From NCBI RefSeq assembly GCF_963576615.1, contig NC_088714.1:310001-374000 (forward strand): a stretch of DNA of 64,000 nt, given 5' to 3'. This document shows positions 48,908 to 62,300 of this stretch, in pieces. Numbering within the stretch: position 1 is the first letter of the stretch; the number at the start of each line of letters is the position of its first letter. This stretch comes from Watersipora subatra (lineage: Eukaryota; Bryozoa; Gymnolaemata; Cheilostomatida; Watersiporidae). The translations under genes were made by a program, and so were the position numbers. The notes under the pieces were generated by a model. The model was not told where the DNA came from. It did no database searches and saw only the letters and a program-made list of their open reading frames with translations.

Positions 48908-50290
48908 TTACTGATTCATATTACCGTTATTGAGACCGTTGTTATGAGAGGTTGTGGAGAAATTATGTTATGCATAACTAATCCGAATCCACACACAACA
49001 TCTGTGTTGAATTTGCTTGTCATATTATTCTATTTTGGCTATGTTTTGTTTGTGCACTTTTACTTAGCTTGTGGGAACTAATTTGATTATTACTGGTTCA
49101 GGTACAAGTGAAGGTGTTAAGCTGTTGTAAGCAATACTTATATCTACCAGTCAAACTTACGTCTTTATTCTGTAAATCAAACAATGAAATACACAACTAG
49201 CAAAATTCTAAAACAATAATATTAATGACAAACAATTAGAAGAGCTAATAAAAATTACATCCTTACTCAAACGGTCGTCTACGCTTGTTGATCAGTCCTG
49301 TACAGCTGTGAGTTTCGACAGTCAAACGAGAGTCATGAGAGGCCATATGTAGAGAGTGTCAGCAGTTGAGATAGTGGTGTAGAAGAGGCTCAACTGATGA
49401 AGAAGAAGGAGGCTCTTTCAGTAGAGAAGAGAGAGAGAGAGGCTCCTCAGCAGGTAGATGAAAAAGCATCCAAGGAGGCCCTCGGGAAGAGAGGTAGAGC
49501 TCAAGCTAGAGCCGCCGAGTCATTGGAGCTGTTTTTTTATAGCTGTCTAGCATGTAGGAAGGCTAGCCTGTGGCAGTAAGTTGAGTGTTAAAATTCAATG
49601 CTTCATGTCAGGCATGTGAAGATTTATTGTTTGCGTAAGTCTTCAGCTGGTGCACGTGATGTTGACATGTAGGGTGTAGCTCGTGACTTACTCCTGGTAT
49701 CTAGGTCATGTTTGACAGGAGTGGCAGATCTGTTTGTGACTCATTTGACTCGTCTCTAATTTTTCTTTGGTGGCTTTTTGATGATGGTGGTTGGTAGGTT
49801 TAATTGCTTCGACTTCCCTTTGGCATGTTCTCTATCTGGCGTTGACGCAGTTTTATGATTGATTTTTTCCACTTCTGAAGTTCATAATTTTTTTTCGACG
49901 TTTCCAATTATCGAATCATTTGATTTCTTTTAGGTGTCTTGCTGCTTGTAGGTATTATATGCTTATCCTGTGGTCTGGCTACATTCCCTGTCGGTATCTT
50001 GTTTTCGCAGTATCTCCGTACAACACCGTTACCAATATACAAACAAGATTGGTACAAAAGCCTTTACATGTAACACTGATCATTACCTTTTCAGTTTCTT
50101 ACCACGCTCCACTAGGGAACTCAGTCTAAATTAAAACTATTTTTTTTAATTTGGCATACATCTTTTTTATGCTTTTCGTGTTCCTCCTAAACAACTGATG
50201 TACTATGTTTTATTGAAAGACATTTTGGTAAAGAACATAAAGGAGATCCTATCCTTCGCCATCTAAAGGGGTCTAAGAAATAAACAAAGA
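48908..50290. other. Spacer, no supported gene
   Basis: A 60-codon Lys/Glu/Arg-rich + frame (49397-49579) is the only notable ORF; it has no recognisable domain and no splice context. Nothing else seen. Confidence 0.4.
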
Positions 50291-50299
50291 GGAAGAAAC

Positions 50300-51070
50300 T
50301 GTCAGTTGGGCATTCTCTCATTTCTTATATGGTCCTTGGTGGAAAGCTTTGGTGGTAGCATCTGGAATTCGCAAAAATTGATGTTTGCTCACTCCGAACT
50401 GCTGATCTTGTGGTCATTGTCATCCTTGTGTGATCATCTGCTATATCATCATACTCTGACGAGAGCGCACTGTGAGTGTCCTCTGCTTGCAGGATATGAG
50501 TTAACAAGTTCAACACATGATTTTTCTGTCAATCTTGAAGCTTTTGCAGGCCTAGTTCATTCCGTGCGTCACTTACACTTTCTCCTCTCGTAAGTCTTGC
50601 TGTGAGTTTTATATAATAGCGCTGTTCCGTATCATCTCAACATCATGTATGGTGCTCTTTAAAGATGGATTCCACGCTGTGTCTGCATATTCTCGAATTG
50701 GTCTACATAAGCTTGTATATGCTACGGGACAGCAATGTTTAGGAGCATCATATAATACATACTTCAGCATGCTGAGGACCCTATGGGCCTTTTGGGTTTT
50801 TTCTGTTGTTTCTCAAATCTGAGGTCATTTTGTAGGGTGACACCCAGATATTCCGTATCCTCCATTCATTTCAAGGGCATATCTCCGAGTCTGTAGTTCA
50901 GAAGCACATAGTTGATACATATGCAGGTGCATCTAAACACTGTTATCATACGAGACAGCCTGAAGGTCTGTTTGTGTCTGCAAGTAAAACTAATGCTTTT
51001 TTTGATCTTGCACCACTCTTGAGCAAGTGGCTTAGAAATTGTGTGGAGTAGGATGAAAATTTGAATAGCG
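50300..51070 (-). pseudogene. Decayed LINE reverse-transcriptase C-terminal fragment
   Basis: Reading the minus strand with frameshifts gives a series typical of CR1/Jockey-type LINE ORF2 C-termini: EDTEYLGVTLQNDLRF (about 50870-50825), a KA/RVLSMLKYVL-like stretch, AYTSLCRPIREYADTAWNP (about 50715-50660), then a terminal segment SEQTSIFANSRCYHQSFPPRTI (near 50325). Stops and frame changes occur between the blocks, so it is a dead copy. The 5' part of the element is absent. Confidence 0.75.
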
Positions 51071-53019
51071 ATTGCACAAATTATGTTTTTTGCGGTTACG
51101 GCTTTTTAATCGAGAATGAAATAAAAACAAAATAAAAATTGATCAATATAATAGCAACAGGAAGGTATAAAGTTCTCCTACTCCTTTTATCACAGCCAAG
51201 ATTCTTAGTGTGAAAATTGAGATTAGATTAGAAGTAACACACGGAATAACTGAAGCATGTAAGTTACAGACTGTAGATAGACTATTATTATGTTTTTTTA
51301 CTAGATATGCTGTTATGCTCATGTCATCTTATGCATAGGTTTTTCTACAAGTTTGGCTATTTGGGATTCGTTTGATGGTTGGTTCAAGTTTGCATAAAGA
51401 TTTACACTTTGTCTCCTGTCAACATATGATGAAAACATACACGACTATTAAACTGTCTTGTCATTAAACTTTATCTAATCAAACTACACATTATACTAGT
51501 AACATGAAACATCAGTTTTGGTGGTAAAGTTGTTGTTATTTTTAGTATTAGAGAAACGGAGAATGTAGAAGATATAACCGATTAATTGGCTGGAGGTATA
51601 ACTAGAATAATCAGAATTAAAAGGAAAAGTTAAATGTTGCGAAGAAACTAACAGACATCGTAAGAACTTCATCGTACAACTTACTCACACCGTAAATGCT
51701 CTACCACTTCTGTCTTGGTCAGGCATATTTGCAAAAGCTGGACTTCAACACCGTCTCGCTGGACAATGATTAAATAACGGTTACTTCAACGTCATACACT
51801 GGAAAGTATGATCGCTGATTAATTGTTGATTTGTTTGGGACTGTCACATTTATTGATGCAAAGACAACCTTGTATTACTAATGGCATATCATGAGAAAAC
51901 CACCATAACACAGACCACACCATCACATTGCCTTTCTTTATAATAGCGTAATAGAGTCTCATGACTATATTGATCTCTTACTTCTACAAACGTCATAGAG
52001 TTACGCTCTAACTTCTACATACATCATAGAGTTACTCTCTCACTTCTACTATTGTCATGGAGTAACTCGGCCTAACTAGCATTAACAAAGTATGCTAGCC
52101 ATCTAGGAAGTCTGTTATCTCAACATGGATGCATTCAATCGTAATTCATCTGCCATCACACTATATCTTTTCATATAACACACTGTTAACGTTTGGATGC
52201 TTTATTTCACTTGTAAATGCATTTTAAGAAATTTGTCTATGCCTCAGTCAGGTATTGTTTTATCCCAGTTCATCAAATTGCGTTGTCTATTTAAATAACA
52301 ACAGAAACTTATTGCTTTTCATATATTAAAAACAATTATCCTTTAAGAATGTAATATTGTAATATGTCGATTGACTACTCTTTGATGCAATGGCTCATTT
52401 TTAAATTTGGACAAAGTGAATCTTCGACAAGTCATCAGCTTATAAAAACATAGTTTATGCTCAACTCTGGAAAATTTTTATCTAAAAGGCACTATTTGTA
52501 ATTATTACTAGCAACATGAAAGCCTAACAGTCTAGTATTCTTTAAAGATGAATTTACAGAAAATTTTAGTAAATTTTATCAAGAAGTATCAGTATTTTTC
52601 TATCATTTAGAAGTTTTTTGTATGTGACATGATCTGACTGCCAATAAGTTTTAAGATTAATCTTAAGATTAATCTTAAAACTTCTTGGTAGTGAAGATTA
52701 ATCTTAGGATTAATCTTAAGATTATCAATAATACTCGATCGTTATTAAACGCTCAGAGGAAAAATATGTAAGCCAAAATGATGTAAGTTCACCTCTAAAG
52801 CAACTGAATCAGAAGTTAATTCATGCTATGCTAATTGATGTCTGTTTCTACATTGCCTCAAGTTGGCACTTCATAGACTCATGTCAAACGAGTGCCTGTT
52901 TCTTGTGTTGGATCATCTAATAATAACACTTTAACTATCATTCCAAATATTGTTTTAGGAATCATGTTCAACTCAAAACCCATGTTTTATTATATACAGC
53001 TTATGGTTTATCTGCCTCT
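51071..53019. other. Spacer with small repeats
   Basis: No gene seen. About 51978-52075 has three copies of a roughly 34-bp unit (CTTCTACA...GTCATAGAGTTAC). About 52650-52735 is built of repeated and self-complementary TTAAGATTAATCTTAA motifs that could form nested hairpins. Confidence 0.5.
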
Positions 53020-53340
53020 TCAAACCTGTAAGCTCGCTAGGTCCGTGTAGCATTCCATAGATAAAATGCGTGGTTCCATCCACCGCCACCATGTACACAG
53101 CACATGTTGACAGATGCTTATGCCTTGCCCCATTTTATGGTTGCATCTTTCTAATATAATGTCACAGTTACAAACGCTACAATGATATTGTCTTCTTGTC
53201 GTGATAACATATTTTTTAAATACTCGTGCGATCATTTGAGTAGTGATGTCTTGTTCTTGTACCAACTCTTTAACAACTAACATTTTCATGAACCTCTCAT
53301 CATCATGAGCAGTTGACAAGGGTAGCACCATGTTGTTCAC
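53020..53340 (-). pseudogene. Cys/His-rich ORF fragment of unknown origin
   Basis: Open frame of 106 codons ending in a cluster of Cys and His (YHCSVCNCDIILERCNHK then ICQHVLC), resembling a zinc-binding module. The minus-strand sequence just upstream continues a plausible protein (VKIAKRASVARIASKNL) but in another frame, so a frameshift probably separates them. I do not recognise the family; it may be transposon-derived or a decayed cellular gene. It has no convincing splice partners. Confidence 0.25.
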
Positions 53341-53574
53341 AAGTTTTTAGAAGCAATTCTTGCTACAGATGCTCTTTTAGCAATCTTTACTGAAACAAGA
53401 ACTTCCGCAATACACTCTTCAACCAGATGGTCTTGTTATTTTTGGAAGTTTTACTCTCTGCACAGTCTATCAAGGGACAAACGCAGCATCAACATAGCAA
53501 GGATAACATAGCATCAATGTTCTTTCATCTAGCTGCCCAAAATAATTTATTTTGGATTAATAACATCATTGTGG

Positions 53575-53757
53575 CTCTTGCTACCTGCAGCTCGTGCTAC
53601 CTGCAACTTTTGCTATCGCAGCTCTTGCTACCTGCAACTCTTGCTACTCGCAACTCTTGCTATCCACTACTCTTGCTACCCGCAACTCTTGCTACCCGCA
53701 GCTCTTGCTACTCGCAGCTCTTGCTATCCACTACTCTTGCTATCCGCAACTTGCTCC
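53575..53757. repeat. 16-bp tandem repeat, about 11 copies
   Basis: Degenerate unit CAACTCTTGCTACTCG, with CAGCTCTTG, CTATCCA and similar variants. Three overlapping + frames here are repeat artefacts. Confidence 0.9.
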
Positions 53758-53762
53758 ATTTA

Positions 53763-55369
53763 CCGTAAAACCTCTGATTGAATGTCATGGCGCTTTATTT
53801 TTTAACCCTTCCTCTGTAGTGACGGTCAATTGGAGGCAGCATTCAAATAGAGGCTAGCGGTGTATTTTTCAAATGGCTCGTCAAAATTTTTGGAAGAAAA
53901 TTTAGCCCTATTACGGGTGAAGCGAATGTCACCTATATTTTGCTCTTTTTTCCGGTAGAGCGATTAAACCTTTTGGATGCAATAAATCTGCTAACTTACC
54001 TCCAACTTGTCAAAGATCTCTTAATAAATGTGCATCGAGAAACAAAAATATCTCTACCAGTTGATGTCTATTGTTTGCAATTGACCTGCGATGATATAGC
54101 CTGTGTTCTTCTTTGCAATTTGTTGGCATTTTCACTTTTTATCTCATTCTAACTTTGAAGGCATATTTTTATTTTATATCTAGGTTTAACAATGTTGCAT
54201 AAAAGCTCATTGCATTCATTAATATGTTTGCTACAGTTTGCAATGGAATCTAGCTTTTTATGTGCAATAGAAGTGGATTTATTAGCATCGATCCATTGTA
54301 AGCCGTGTTGAGATAGCTGCAAGGATGCTATTAAATAACATGCTATAAATCTGCATATTTATAAGTTATATAATGATAATCTATCAAATGATACAAATAT
54401 ATATTTTTTCATGAACAGCTGACATAAACGAACCATACTTATATTACATGCAAAAACAAAAATATTTAAAACAAACATTTATTTTTAAAACAAAAATATT
54501 TCCATCGTTTGCTCGGATAGCTGCGTTCTGATTGTTGCTTTCAATGGAACGAACATCTTCTAGTCGTCCAATACCTTCCACAATATCTTCTGGCCTCTAC
54601 TCCTTTTCTGCACAGCTGAACTAGTCGATATTAGCGTCCAAACAAAACAGTTTTTGGCAGAGTAAAACTTTTATGCACTGCATTTAGCACAAAAGTTTGC
54701 TCGCTAAACATAACCTTTAGCTGAAAACTTGCAAACCGTTTTTATATAGATGTTCTTCCAAGTATTAAGACCGTGTTAAACAACAAACTATTATTAGCCT
54801 GAGACAGTTAGTAATTATTTCTATAGAGTTGCTTTCAAAGTTCATCTACTATCATAAATTTAAACCGTTTTTGATATGTGTAGGCTATTTCAAAGTAGAA
54901 AGACTGCGTTAAACAAGCAACTACTATTAGCCCGAAACAGACATTAATTATTTCTATGGTGTTGCCTTCAAATTTCATCTACCACCGTGAATTTAAACTG
55001 TTTTTTATATAGGTACATGTACTTCCAAGTGCCAAGGCCGGATTAAACAGTGAACTATTAACCTCAGACCATTATTGATTATTTCTATGGTGTTTCTTTC
55101 AAAGTTTTAGCAGAAAAAAGCTAAAAGCTGTGGAGTTGGACTACGAGTTAATTGACTATTATTAATGTAAACAATTCATTATTAATACGATTTTGGGAAC
55201 CCTTTTCTGCTGATCACTTGATATTATGGGCTCATAAAGATCAAAGCTAGTCAAAGTGGTGGTCAAATGGAGGTGGCGTTCAAATAGAGGGTGGCGTTCA
55301 AATAGAGAGTGGCATTCAAATAGAGGGTGGCGTTCAAGTAGAGGTGACATTCAAATAGAGGTTTTACGA
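53763..55369. mobile_element. Candidate 1.6-kb inverted-repeat element
   Basis: Left end CGTAAAACCTCTGATTGAAT and right end ATTCAAATAGAGGTTTTACG are inverted copies with two mismatches. Subterminal TTCAAATAGAGG motifs recur inside both ends. A related degenerate sequence (CCTATTTGAACGTCATC ... GTAAAACGCTACGA) lies near 62065-62098. The interior (about 54735-55110) contains three diverged copies of a roughly 130-bp unit (AAACCGTTTTT ... TTATTTCTATGGTGTTGC). No transposase frame is seen and the target duplication is unclear. Confidence 0.6.
55254..55369. repeat. 21-bp subterminal repeat, 5 copies
   Basis: Unit GGTGGCGTTCAAATAGAG repeated with small changes at the right end of the 53763-55369 element, in the manner of transposase-binding subterminal repeats. 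Confidence 0.9.
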
Positions 55370-55636
55370 TGTTTTATTATATATACACTTGGGATGTCCA
55401 AAGCCAAGACTATGGCATCTTATAGGTCCATTTAAGGGCTGTAGCCTCCCAATCTGGCATTCTTAGTCCAAGCTCCTACAACATGATTGGGTGAGTGAGA
55501 GACGCCTGCATATGCAGCAAAGAGCTTGCATCTTTTCTCTATTGAGTGTTTTTTAACTATTTTTGATAGATCATTGGTTGGATATTTTCACGTAGCAGGT
55601 TCAGCCAGGAATAATGGAATAAGTGGGAAAAGTTGA

Positions 55637-57192
55637 AAACCTTCTGCTGACTAGCTACCAATCCTGGCCATCAAACCTTCTGCTGACTAGCTACCAATCC
55701 TGGCCATCAAACCTTCTGCTGACTAGCTACCAATCCTAGCCATCAAACCTTCTGCTGACTAGCTACCAATCCTGGCCATCAAACCTTCTGCTGACTAGCT
55801 ACCAATCCTGGCCATCAAACCTTCTGCTGACTAGCTACCAATCCTGGCCATCAAACCTTCTGCTGACTAGCTACCAATCCTAGCCATCAAACCTTCTGCT
55901 GACTAGCTACCAATCCTAGCCATCAAACCTTTTGCTGACTAGCTACCAATCCTAGCCATCAAACCTTCTGCTGACTAGCTACCAATCCTAGCCATCAAAC
56001 CTTCTGCTGACTAGCTACCAATCCTAGCCATCAAACCTTCTGCTGACTAGCTACCAATCCTAGCCATCAAACCTTCTGCTGACTAGCTACCAATCCTAGC
56101 CATCAAACCTTCTGCTGACTAGCTACCAATCCTAGCCATCAAACCTTCTGCTGACTAGCTACCAATCCTAGCCATCAAACCTTCTGCTGACTAGCTACCA
56201 ATCCCAGCCATCAAACCTTCTGCTGACTAGCTACCAATCCTAGCCATCAAACCTTCTGCTGACTAGCTACCAATCCTAGCCATCAAACCTTCTGCTGACT
56301 AGCTACCAATCCTAGCCATCAAACCTTCTGCTGACTAGCTACCAATCCTAGCCATCAAACCTTCTGCTGACTAGCTACCAATCCTAGCCATCAAACCTTC
56401 TGCTGACTAGCTACCAATCCTAGCCATCAAACCTTCTGCTGACTAGCTACCAATCCTAGCCATCAAACCTTCTGCTGACTAGCTACCAATCCTAGCCATC
56501 AAACCTTCTGCTGACTAGCTACCAATCCTGGCCATCAAACCTTCTGCTGACTAGCTACCAATCCTAGCCATCAAACCTTCTGCTGACTAGCTACCAATCC
56601 TAGCCATCAAACCTTCTGCTGACTAGCTACCAATCCTAGCCATCAAACCTTCTGCTGACTAGCTACCAATCCTAGCCATCAAACCTTCTGCTGACTAGCT
56701 ATCAATCCTAGCCATCAAACCTTCTGCTGACTAGCTACCAATCCTAGCCATCAAACCTTCTGCTGACTAGCTACCAATCCTAGCCATCAAACCTTCTGCT
56801 GACTAGCTACCAATCCTAGCCATCAAACCTTCTGCTGACTAGCTACCAATCCTAGCCATCAAACCTTCTGCTGACTAGCTACCAATCCTGGCCATCAAAC
56901 CTTCTGCTGACTAGCTACCAATCCTAGCCATCAAACCTTCTGCTGACTAGCTACCAATCCTAGCCATCAAACCTTTTGCTGACTAGCTACCAATCCTAGC
57001 CATCAAACCTTCTGCTGACTAGCTACCAATCCTAGCCATCAAACCTTCTGCTGACTAGCTACCAATCCTAGCCATCAAACCTTCTGCTGACTAGCTACCA
57101 ATCCTAGCCATCAAACCTTCTGCTGACTAGCTACCAATCCTAGCCATCAAACCTTCTGCTGACTAGCTACCAATCCTAGCCATCAAACCTTC
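55637..57192. repeat. 36-bp minisatellite, about 43 copies, highly homogeneous
   Basis: Unit AACCTTCTGCTGACTAGCTA plus CCAATCCTAGCCATCA. Almost the only variation is CCTAGCC versus CCTGGCC (CCCAGCC once) and TTTTGC versus TTCTGC. CCTGGCC units cluster at the left end. Such low divergence means recent amplification or active homogenisation. Confidence 0.98.
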
Positions 57193-57906
57193 TGTGAGAC
57201 CATGTGAGAATTTTTTCTGATGTATTCACACAATGACTGTCTGACCAGTGCTCTCAAAATCAATCTCTAGGAAGTCATAACCACTCATATGTTTACACCA
57301 AAGGGCTAGTGATAACAAATGGTTAGTGACCAACCATGTATAATCATAGAACTTGGGCTAAATAAAATAAAAAAGGTTGAAGAGCAAAATTAGCTCCGTC
57401 AAAGAATAATCTTTGCTAATAAATTTGAGAGAGAATTTTATCTAATGGAAGCAAGGCATCCAATTGGCTGTCGACAACGCAATTGTCAAAATTTGCAGAG
57501 TAAGGCTATTAAAGGTAGATGCGAAGAAGACTGTTTCGAACCAGTGCTGTAGGTTGCTTTCGCTACATGAGGAACGTTAACAATACAAACCTTGATATAT
57601 TTTATGATATGATAAAGCTACCTCCAAAAAAATATTTTATTGAGTGTCATAAAGAGGCAGATATGACACGAGAAAACCTGAGTTTTCGAGCAAGGCTGTT
57701 TGTATAAGCTGCTGATTTTCGGAGATAACAACAGTGGCGATTCTTGCTGTCTTGTTGTCTCTATTCGTCGGTTGTCCGTCTATATTAAGCATTTACTACC
57801 CCATCAGATCATGTCCTTTCGGCTAAAAAACGTGTAAATGGCAAGAAGATAGAATTAATTTAACAAATAAGTGTAAATATATTAGGAATTTAAATAGTTT
57901 TACATC
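57193..57906. other. Spacer between two large arrays
   Basis: About 700 bp of unique sequence. A 62-codon + frame (57519-57707) has no recognisable domain. No gene supported. Confidence 0.4.
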
Positions 57907-59305
57907 ATTGTTCTCTGACCTTGTGAATCATATACATCACAATTGTCAGTGTACATGTCACTTCAGCTTTGCATACATAACAGATTGTTCTCTGACCCTG
58001 TGAATCATATACATCACAATTGTCAGTGTACATGTCACTTCAGCTTTGCATACATAACAGATTGTTCTCTGACCCTGTAAATCATATACATCACAATTGT
58101 CAGTGTACATGTCACTTCAGCTTTGCATACATAACAGATTGTTCTCTGACTCTGTGAATCATATACATCACAATTGTCAGTGTACTTGTCACTTCAGCTT
58201 TGCATACATAACAGATTGTTCTCTGACCCTGTGAATCATATACATCACAATTGTCAGTGTACATGTCACTTCAGCTTTGCATACATAACAGATTGTTCTC
58301 TGACCCTGTGAATCATATACATCACAATTGTCAGTGTACATGTCACTTCAGCTTTGCATACATAACAGATTGTTCTCTGACCCTGTGAATCATATACATC
58401 ACAATTGTCAGTGTACATGTCACTTCAGCTTTGCATACATAACAGATTGTTCTCTGACTCTGTGAATCATATACATCACAATTGTCAGTGTACATGACAC
58501 TTCAGCTTTGCATACATAACAGATTGTTCTCTGACTCTGTGAATCATATACATCACAATTGTCAGTGTACATGTCACTTCAGCTTTGCATACATAACAGA
58601 TTGTTCTCTGACTCTGTGAATCATATACATCACAATTGTCAGTGTACATGTCACTTCAGCTTTGCATACATAACAGATTGTTCTCTGACCCTGTGAATCA
58701 TATACATCACAATTGTCAGTGTACATGTCACTTCAGCTTTGCATACATAACAGATTGTTCTCCGACTCTGTGAATCATATACATCACAATTGTCAGTGTA
58801 CATGTCATTTCAGCTTTGTATACATAACAGATTGTTCTCTGACCCTGTGAATCATATACATCACAATTGTCAGTGTACATGTCACTTCAGCTTTGCATAC
58901 ATAACAGATTGTTCTCTGACCCTGTGAATCATATACATCACAATTGTCAGTGTACATGTCACTTCAGCTTTGCATACATAACAGATTGTTCTCTGACTCT
59001 GTGAATCATATACATCACAATTGTCAGTGTACATGTCACTTCAGCTTTGCATACATAACAGATTGTTCTCTGACCCTGTGAATCATATACATCACAATTG
59101 TCAGTGTACATGTCACTTCAGCTTTGCATACATAACAGATTGTTCTCTGACTCTGTGAATCATATACATCACAATTGTCAGTGTACATGTCATTTCAGCT
59201 TTGCATACATAACAGATTGTTCTCTGACTCTGTGAATCATATACATCACAATTGTCAGTGTACATGTCACTTCAGCTTTGTATACATAACAGATTGTTCT
59301 CTGAC
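57907..59305. repeat. 77-bp minisatellite, about 18 copies, upstream of NSMCE1
   Basis: Unit TTGTTCTCTGACCCTGTGAA plus TCATATACATCACAATTGTC ... TTTGCATACATAACAGA. Variation is mostly CCCTG versus CTCTG. It ends about 70 bp before the acceptor (59376) of the exon that carries the NSMCE1 start codon, so it probably lies in the 5' UTR intron or the promoter of that gene. Confidence 0.97.
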
Positions 59306-59389
59306 AGCACCAATCATCTTGTAAACCTTTAAACCTCTTCCGTGAGCTGAGTTGTTGGTTATTTAATCTTTTCTAGGACAAGCTTAAAG

Positions 59390-62300
59390 ATGGCCTCACA
59401 AGAGCTTTCATCATCACAGAAAATGTTCTTACAGTCTATTGCTCATGCTGGGTTTATGGATGCGAGTACAGTCAAATCTCGGTACAAAGCGTGCCGTGAG
59501 CACTTCGGAGGTTTGTCTAGCTAATAACTTGTTAGTAGGATTTTATTCGGTGAGTTTGTGTGGTTCTAATTGTTTTATCTACGGTGTTTGTCTGCGTGAG
59601 TCTCTCCCCTTCTTCCACTACTTCTCACAAAAGTGTTAAAGTCTGAAGTATTTGAGAACTCTTTGTGACACAGTATCAAGCATTTATAACATTTTTATGC
59701 ATGTTTTCCGAAGCTATCAGAATATAGTTTCTGGTTTTGTTACGAGATAGGAGTTTTTGTCGATGCATACTTGAAGCAATTGTTTTATGTATTCATAAAG
59801 ATATGCTGTTGCCACTTGCGAGCACCTGTCGCGAGAGTTTACCAGGTGCTTGCTAAGATATGTTATGGGAGGTTGTTAAGATGTTATGGGAGGTCGTTAA
59901 GATATGTTATGGGTGGTTGTTCAGATATGTTATGGGTGGTTGTTTAGATATGCTATGGGTGGTTGTTAAGATGTTATGGGTGGTTGTTAAGATGTTATGG
60001 TTGGTTGTTCAAATATGTTATGGAAGGTTGTTAAGATGTTATGGGAGGTTGTTGAGATATGTTATGGGTGGTTGTTAAGATGTTATGGGAGGTCATTAAG
60101 TTATGTTATGGGAGGTCGTTAAGATATGTTATGGGTGGTTGTTAAGACATATTATGTGTGGTTGTTAGGATATGTTATGGGTGGTTGTTATATTATGGGT
60201 GGTTGTTAGTATATGTTATGGTAGTATATGTAAGTTGGTTCATCAGGCCTTTTAATCAAATGAATGAGTACAAACTGTTTTAGGAATTGTTAAAAATGTT
60301 ATGGATTTGTTAAGTTTGTTCTGGACCATAGAGGATGCTCCAGTCAATGAAATTGAAGCTTTGAGAGATTTTATCAAAGCCATCAACACACATCTTCGTC
60401 GACTTGATCTTGAAGTAAAGAAGGGGATTGAGGAGGACACAGGAAGGCCATGCTATGTCTTCATCAACAGCGTGGACAACACATTCCTCATGGCTGCTGG
60501 CAAATATACCGTGAAACAAATGCACTACTTCAGTGTTTTGGTAAGTCTCTCTGGCTGTTTCAACAGATTCAGTCTGAGAGTGACCAGATCATTGCAGAGT
60601 TCAGTGCTGTATTGTGGTTTTATCTCCTAGTATACACTATGTACAGTGTTGTATTGTGGTTGCATCTCTTAGTATACACTGTATGTTCAGTGCTGTATTG
60701 TGGTTGTATCTCCTAGTATACACTGTATGTTCAGTGCTGTATTGTGGTTTTATCTCCTAGTATACACTGTATGTTCAGTGCTGTATTGTGGTTGCATCTC
60801 TTAGTATACACTGTATGTTCAGTGTTGTATTGTGGTTGTATCTCCTAGTATACACTGTATGTTCAGTGCTGTATTGTGGTTTTATCTCCTAGTATACACT
60901 GTATGTTCAGTGCTGTATTGTGGTTGCATCTCTTAGTATACACTGGATGTTCAGTGCTGTATTGTGGTTGTATCTCCTAGTATACACTGTATGTTCAGTG
61001 TTGTATTGTGGTTGTATCTCCTAGTATACAATGTATGTTCAGTGCTGTATTGCGGCTGTATCTCCTAATATACACTGTATAATACTTTTAGTAATCATGT
61101 ACACTGAATAATAAATGGTGATCAAGGTGAGACCGTTACAGCTCAAGTTAATCGTGATGTCAGAGGAAGGATGCATCACTGTCGTCGATGCCTTAAACGC
61201 TGTCGATTCACTAGAGTTCAAAATGTCAAAGGCAGATGCAAGCCAGCTCATCCACCAAGCCTGGCACATGTCAGACAAGTGGCTTAAAGGAGTTCGACCA
61301 TTTGGTTGCCCCCAGCAAGAGGAAGTGTGTATATTTTTACTTGTTTCCTGCATGCAGGATTTGATTCGTTTTACTTCAGTCGGTTTGCCTGACCCTTGCA
61401 GCATCTACTTGTTGTTTCTGCTCACTTGTTGTGATCTTAACCTTTCTAGTTTGAAGGTTTTCCTACAGGGTGTCAATTCCAGTGGTTGGTTCAAGTGCAG
61501 CCTACCTATAATCTAGTAGTCTGTGTTAACTACATCCTAGAGACTGCTATATGTTAAATATGAAGGATATAAGGTAGTAAGGGGAGATTGTTCATTTCCC
61601 ATATGTTAGATAATATCACGTGGAAATAATACCTTTAAATATTAGTGTCTTACATTATACTCTATAAATATTAGTTTTTGTCACACGCTGTGTTTTATTT
61701 ATTAGGAAGAAGATGGAAACACAATGCTTACACTAGGGTCAAGATCTATTCTCGAGTTGGAGCGTTACATGCGGGACACTTACTCAGACTATGTCAAGGA
61801 CTGTAACATATGCAACAGACTGTGCATCAGGGTTCGTAGTAACATTCATGTGTTACAGTATCCATACAACCTGTATATATAAATCTTAAAGTTTGTCATC
61901 TGTCAAGTTAGCGATTAAAATTCAGGAATAAATAATCTGCGTCACAGATGATTTGATCTCGGAATCTCCAATTCTGAAGGCGTCAAGCTTACCCATACCT
62001 ATTAAAGGGTTAAATTTATCTTCCCAAAATTCTGACGAGCTAGTCAAAAATATTGTGCCACCCCCTATTTGAACGTCATCTGTAGTAAAACGCTACGATA
62101 GGTATCTTTCATTTTTTCGTGATGTCATTCTATCGTTGTCCGCCATCTTTATGGACACATTTTATCATTAAAAACACGAAGCTTCTGCAATTGAACATTG
62201 CAAACAATGCTTTTGTTTGCAAATTTTTTATTTTAGTGTCAAAACAGCACCGAAAAATACTATTAATCAAGAGAATGACGATCTTTTTCTACAAAGATGG

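Noticed and set aside
49397..49579. Lys/Glu/Arg-rich 60-codon frame as a small gene
   Set aside because: No recognisable domain, no splice or poly(A) context, and low-complexity composition.
55637..57192. Possible CRISPR-like array of 36-bp repeats
   Set aside because: Units are contiguous with no variable spacers, and the surrounding genes are animal nuclear genes.
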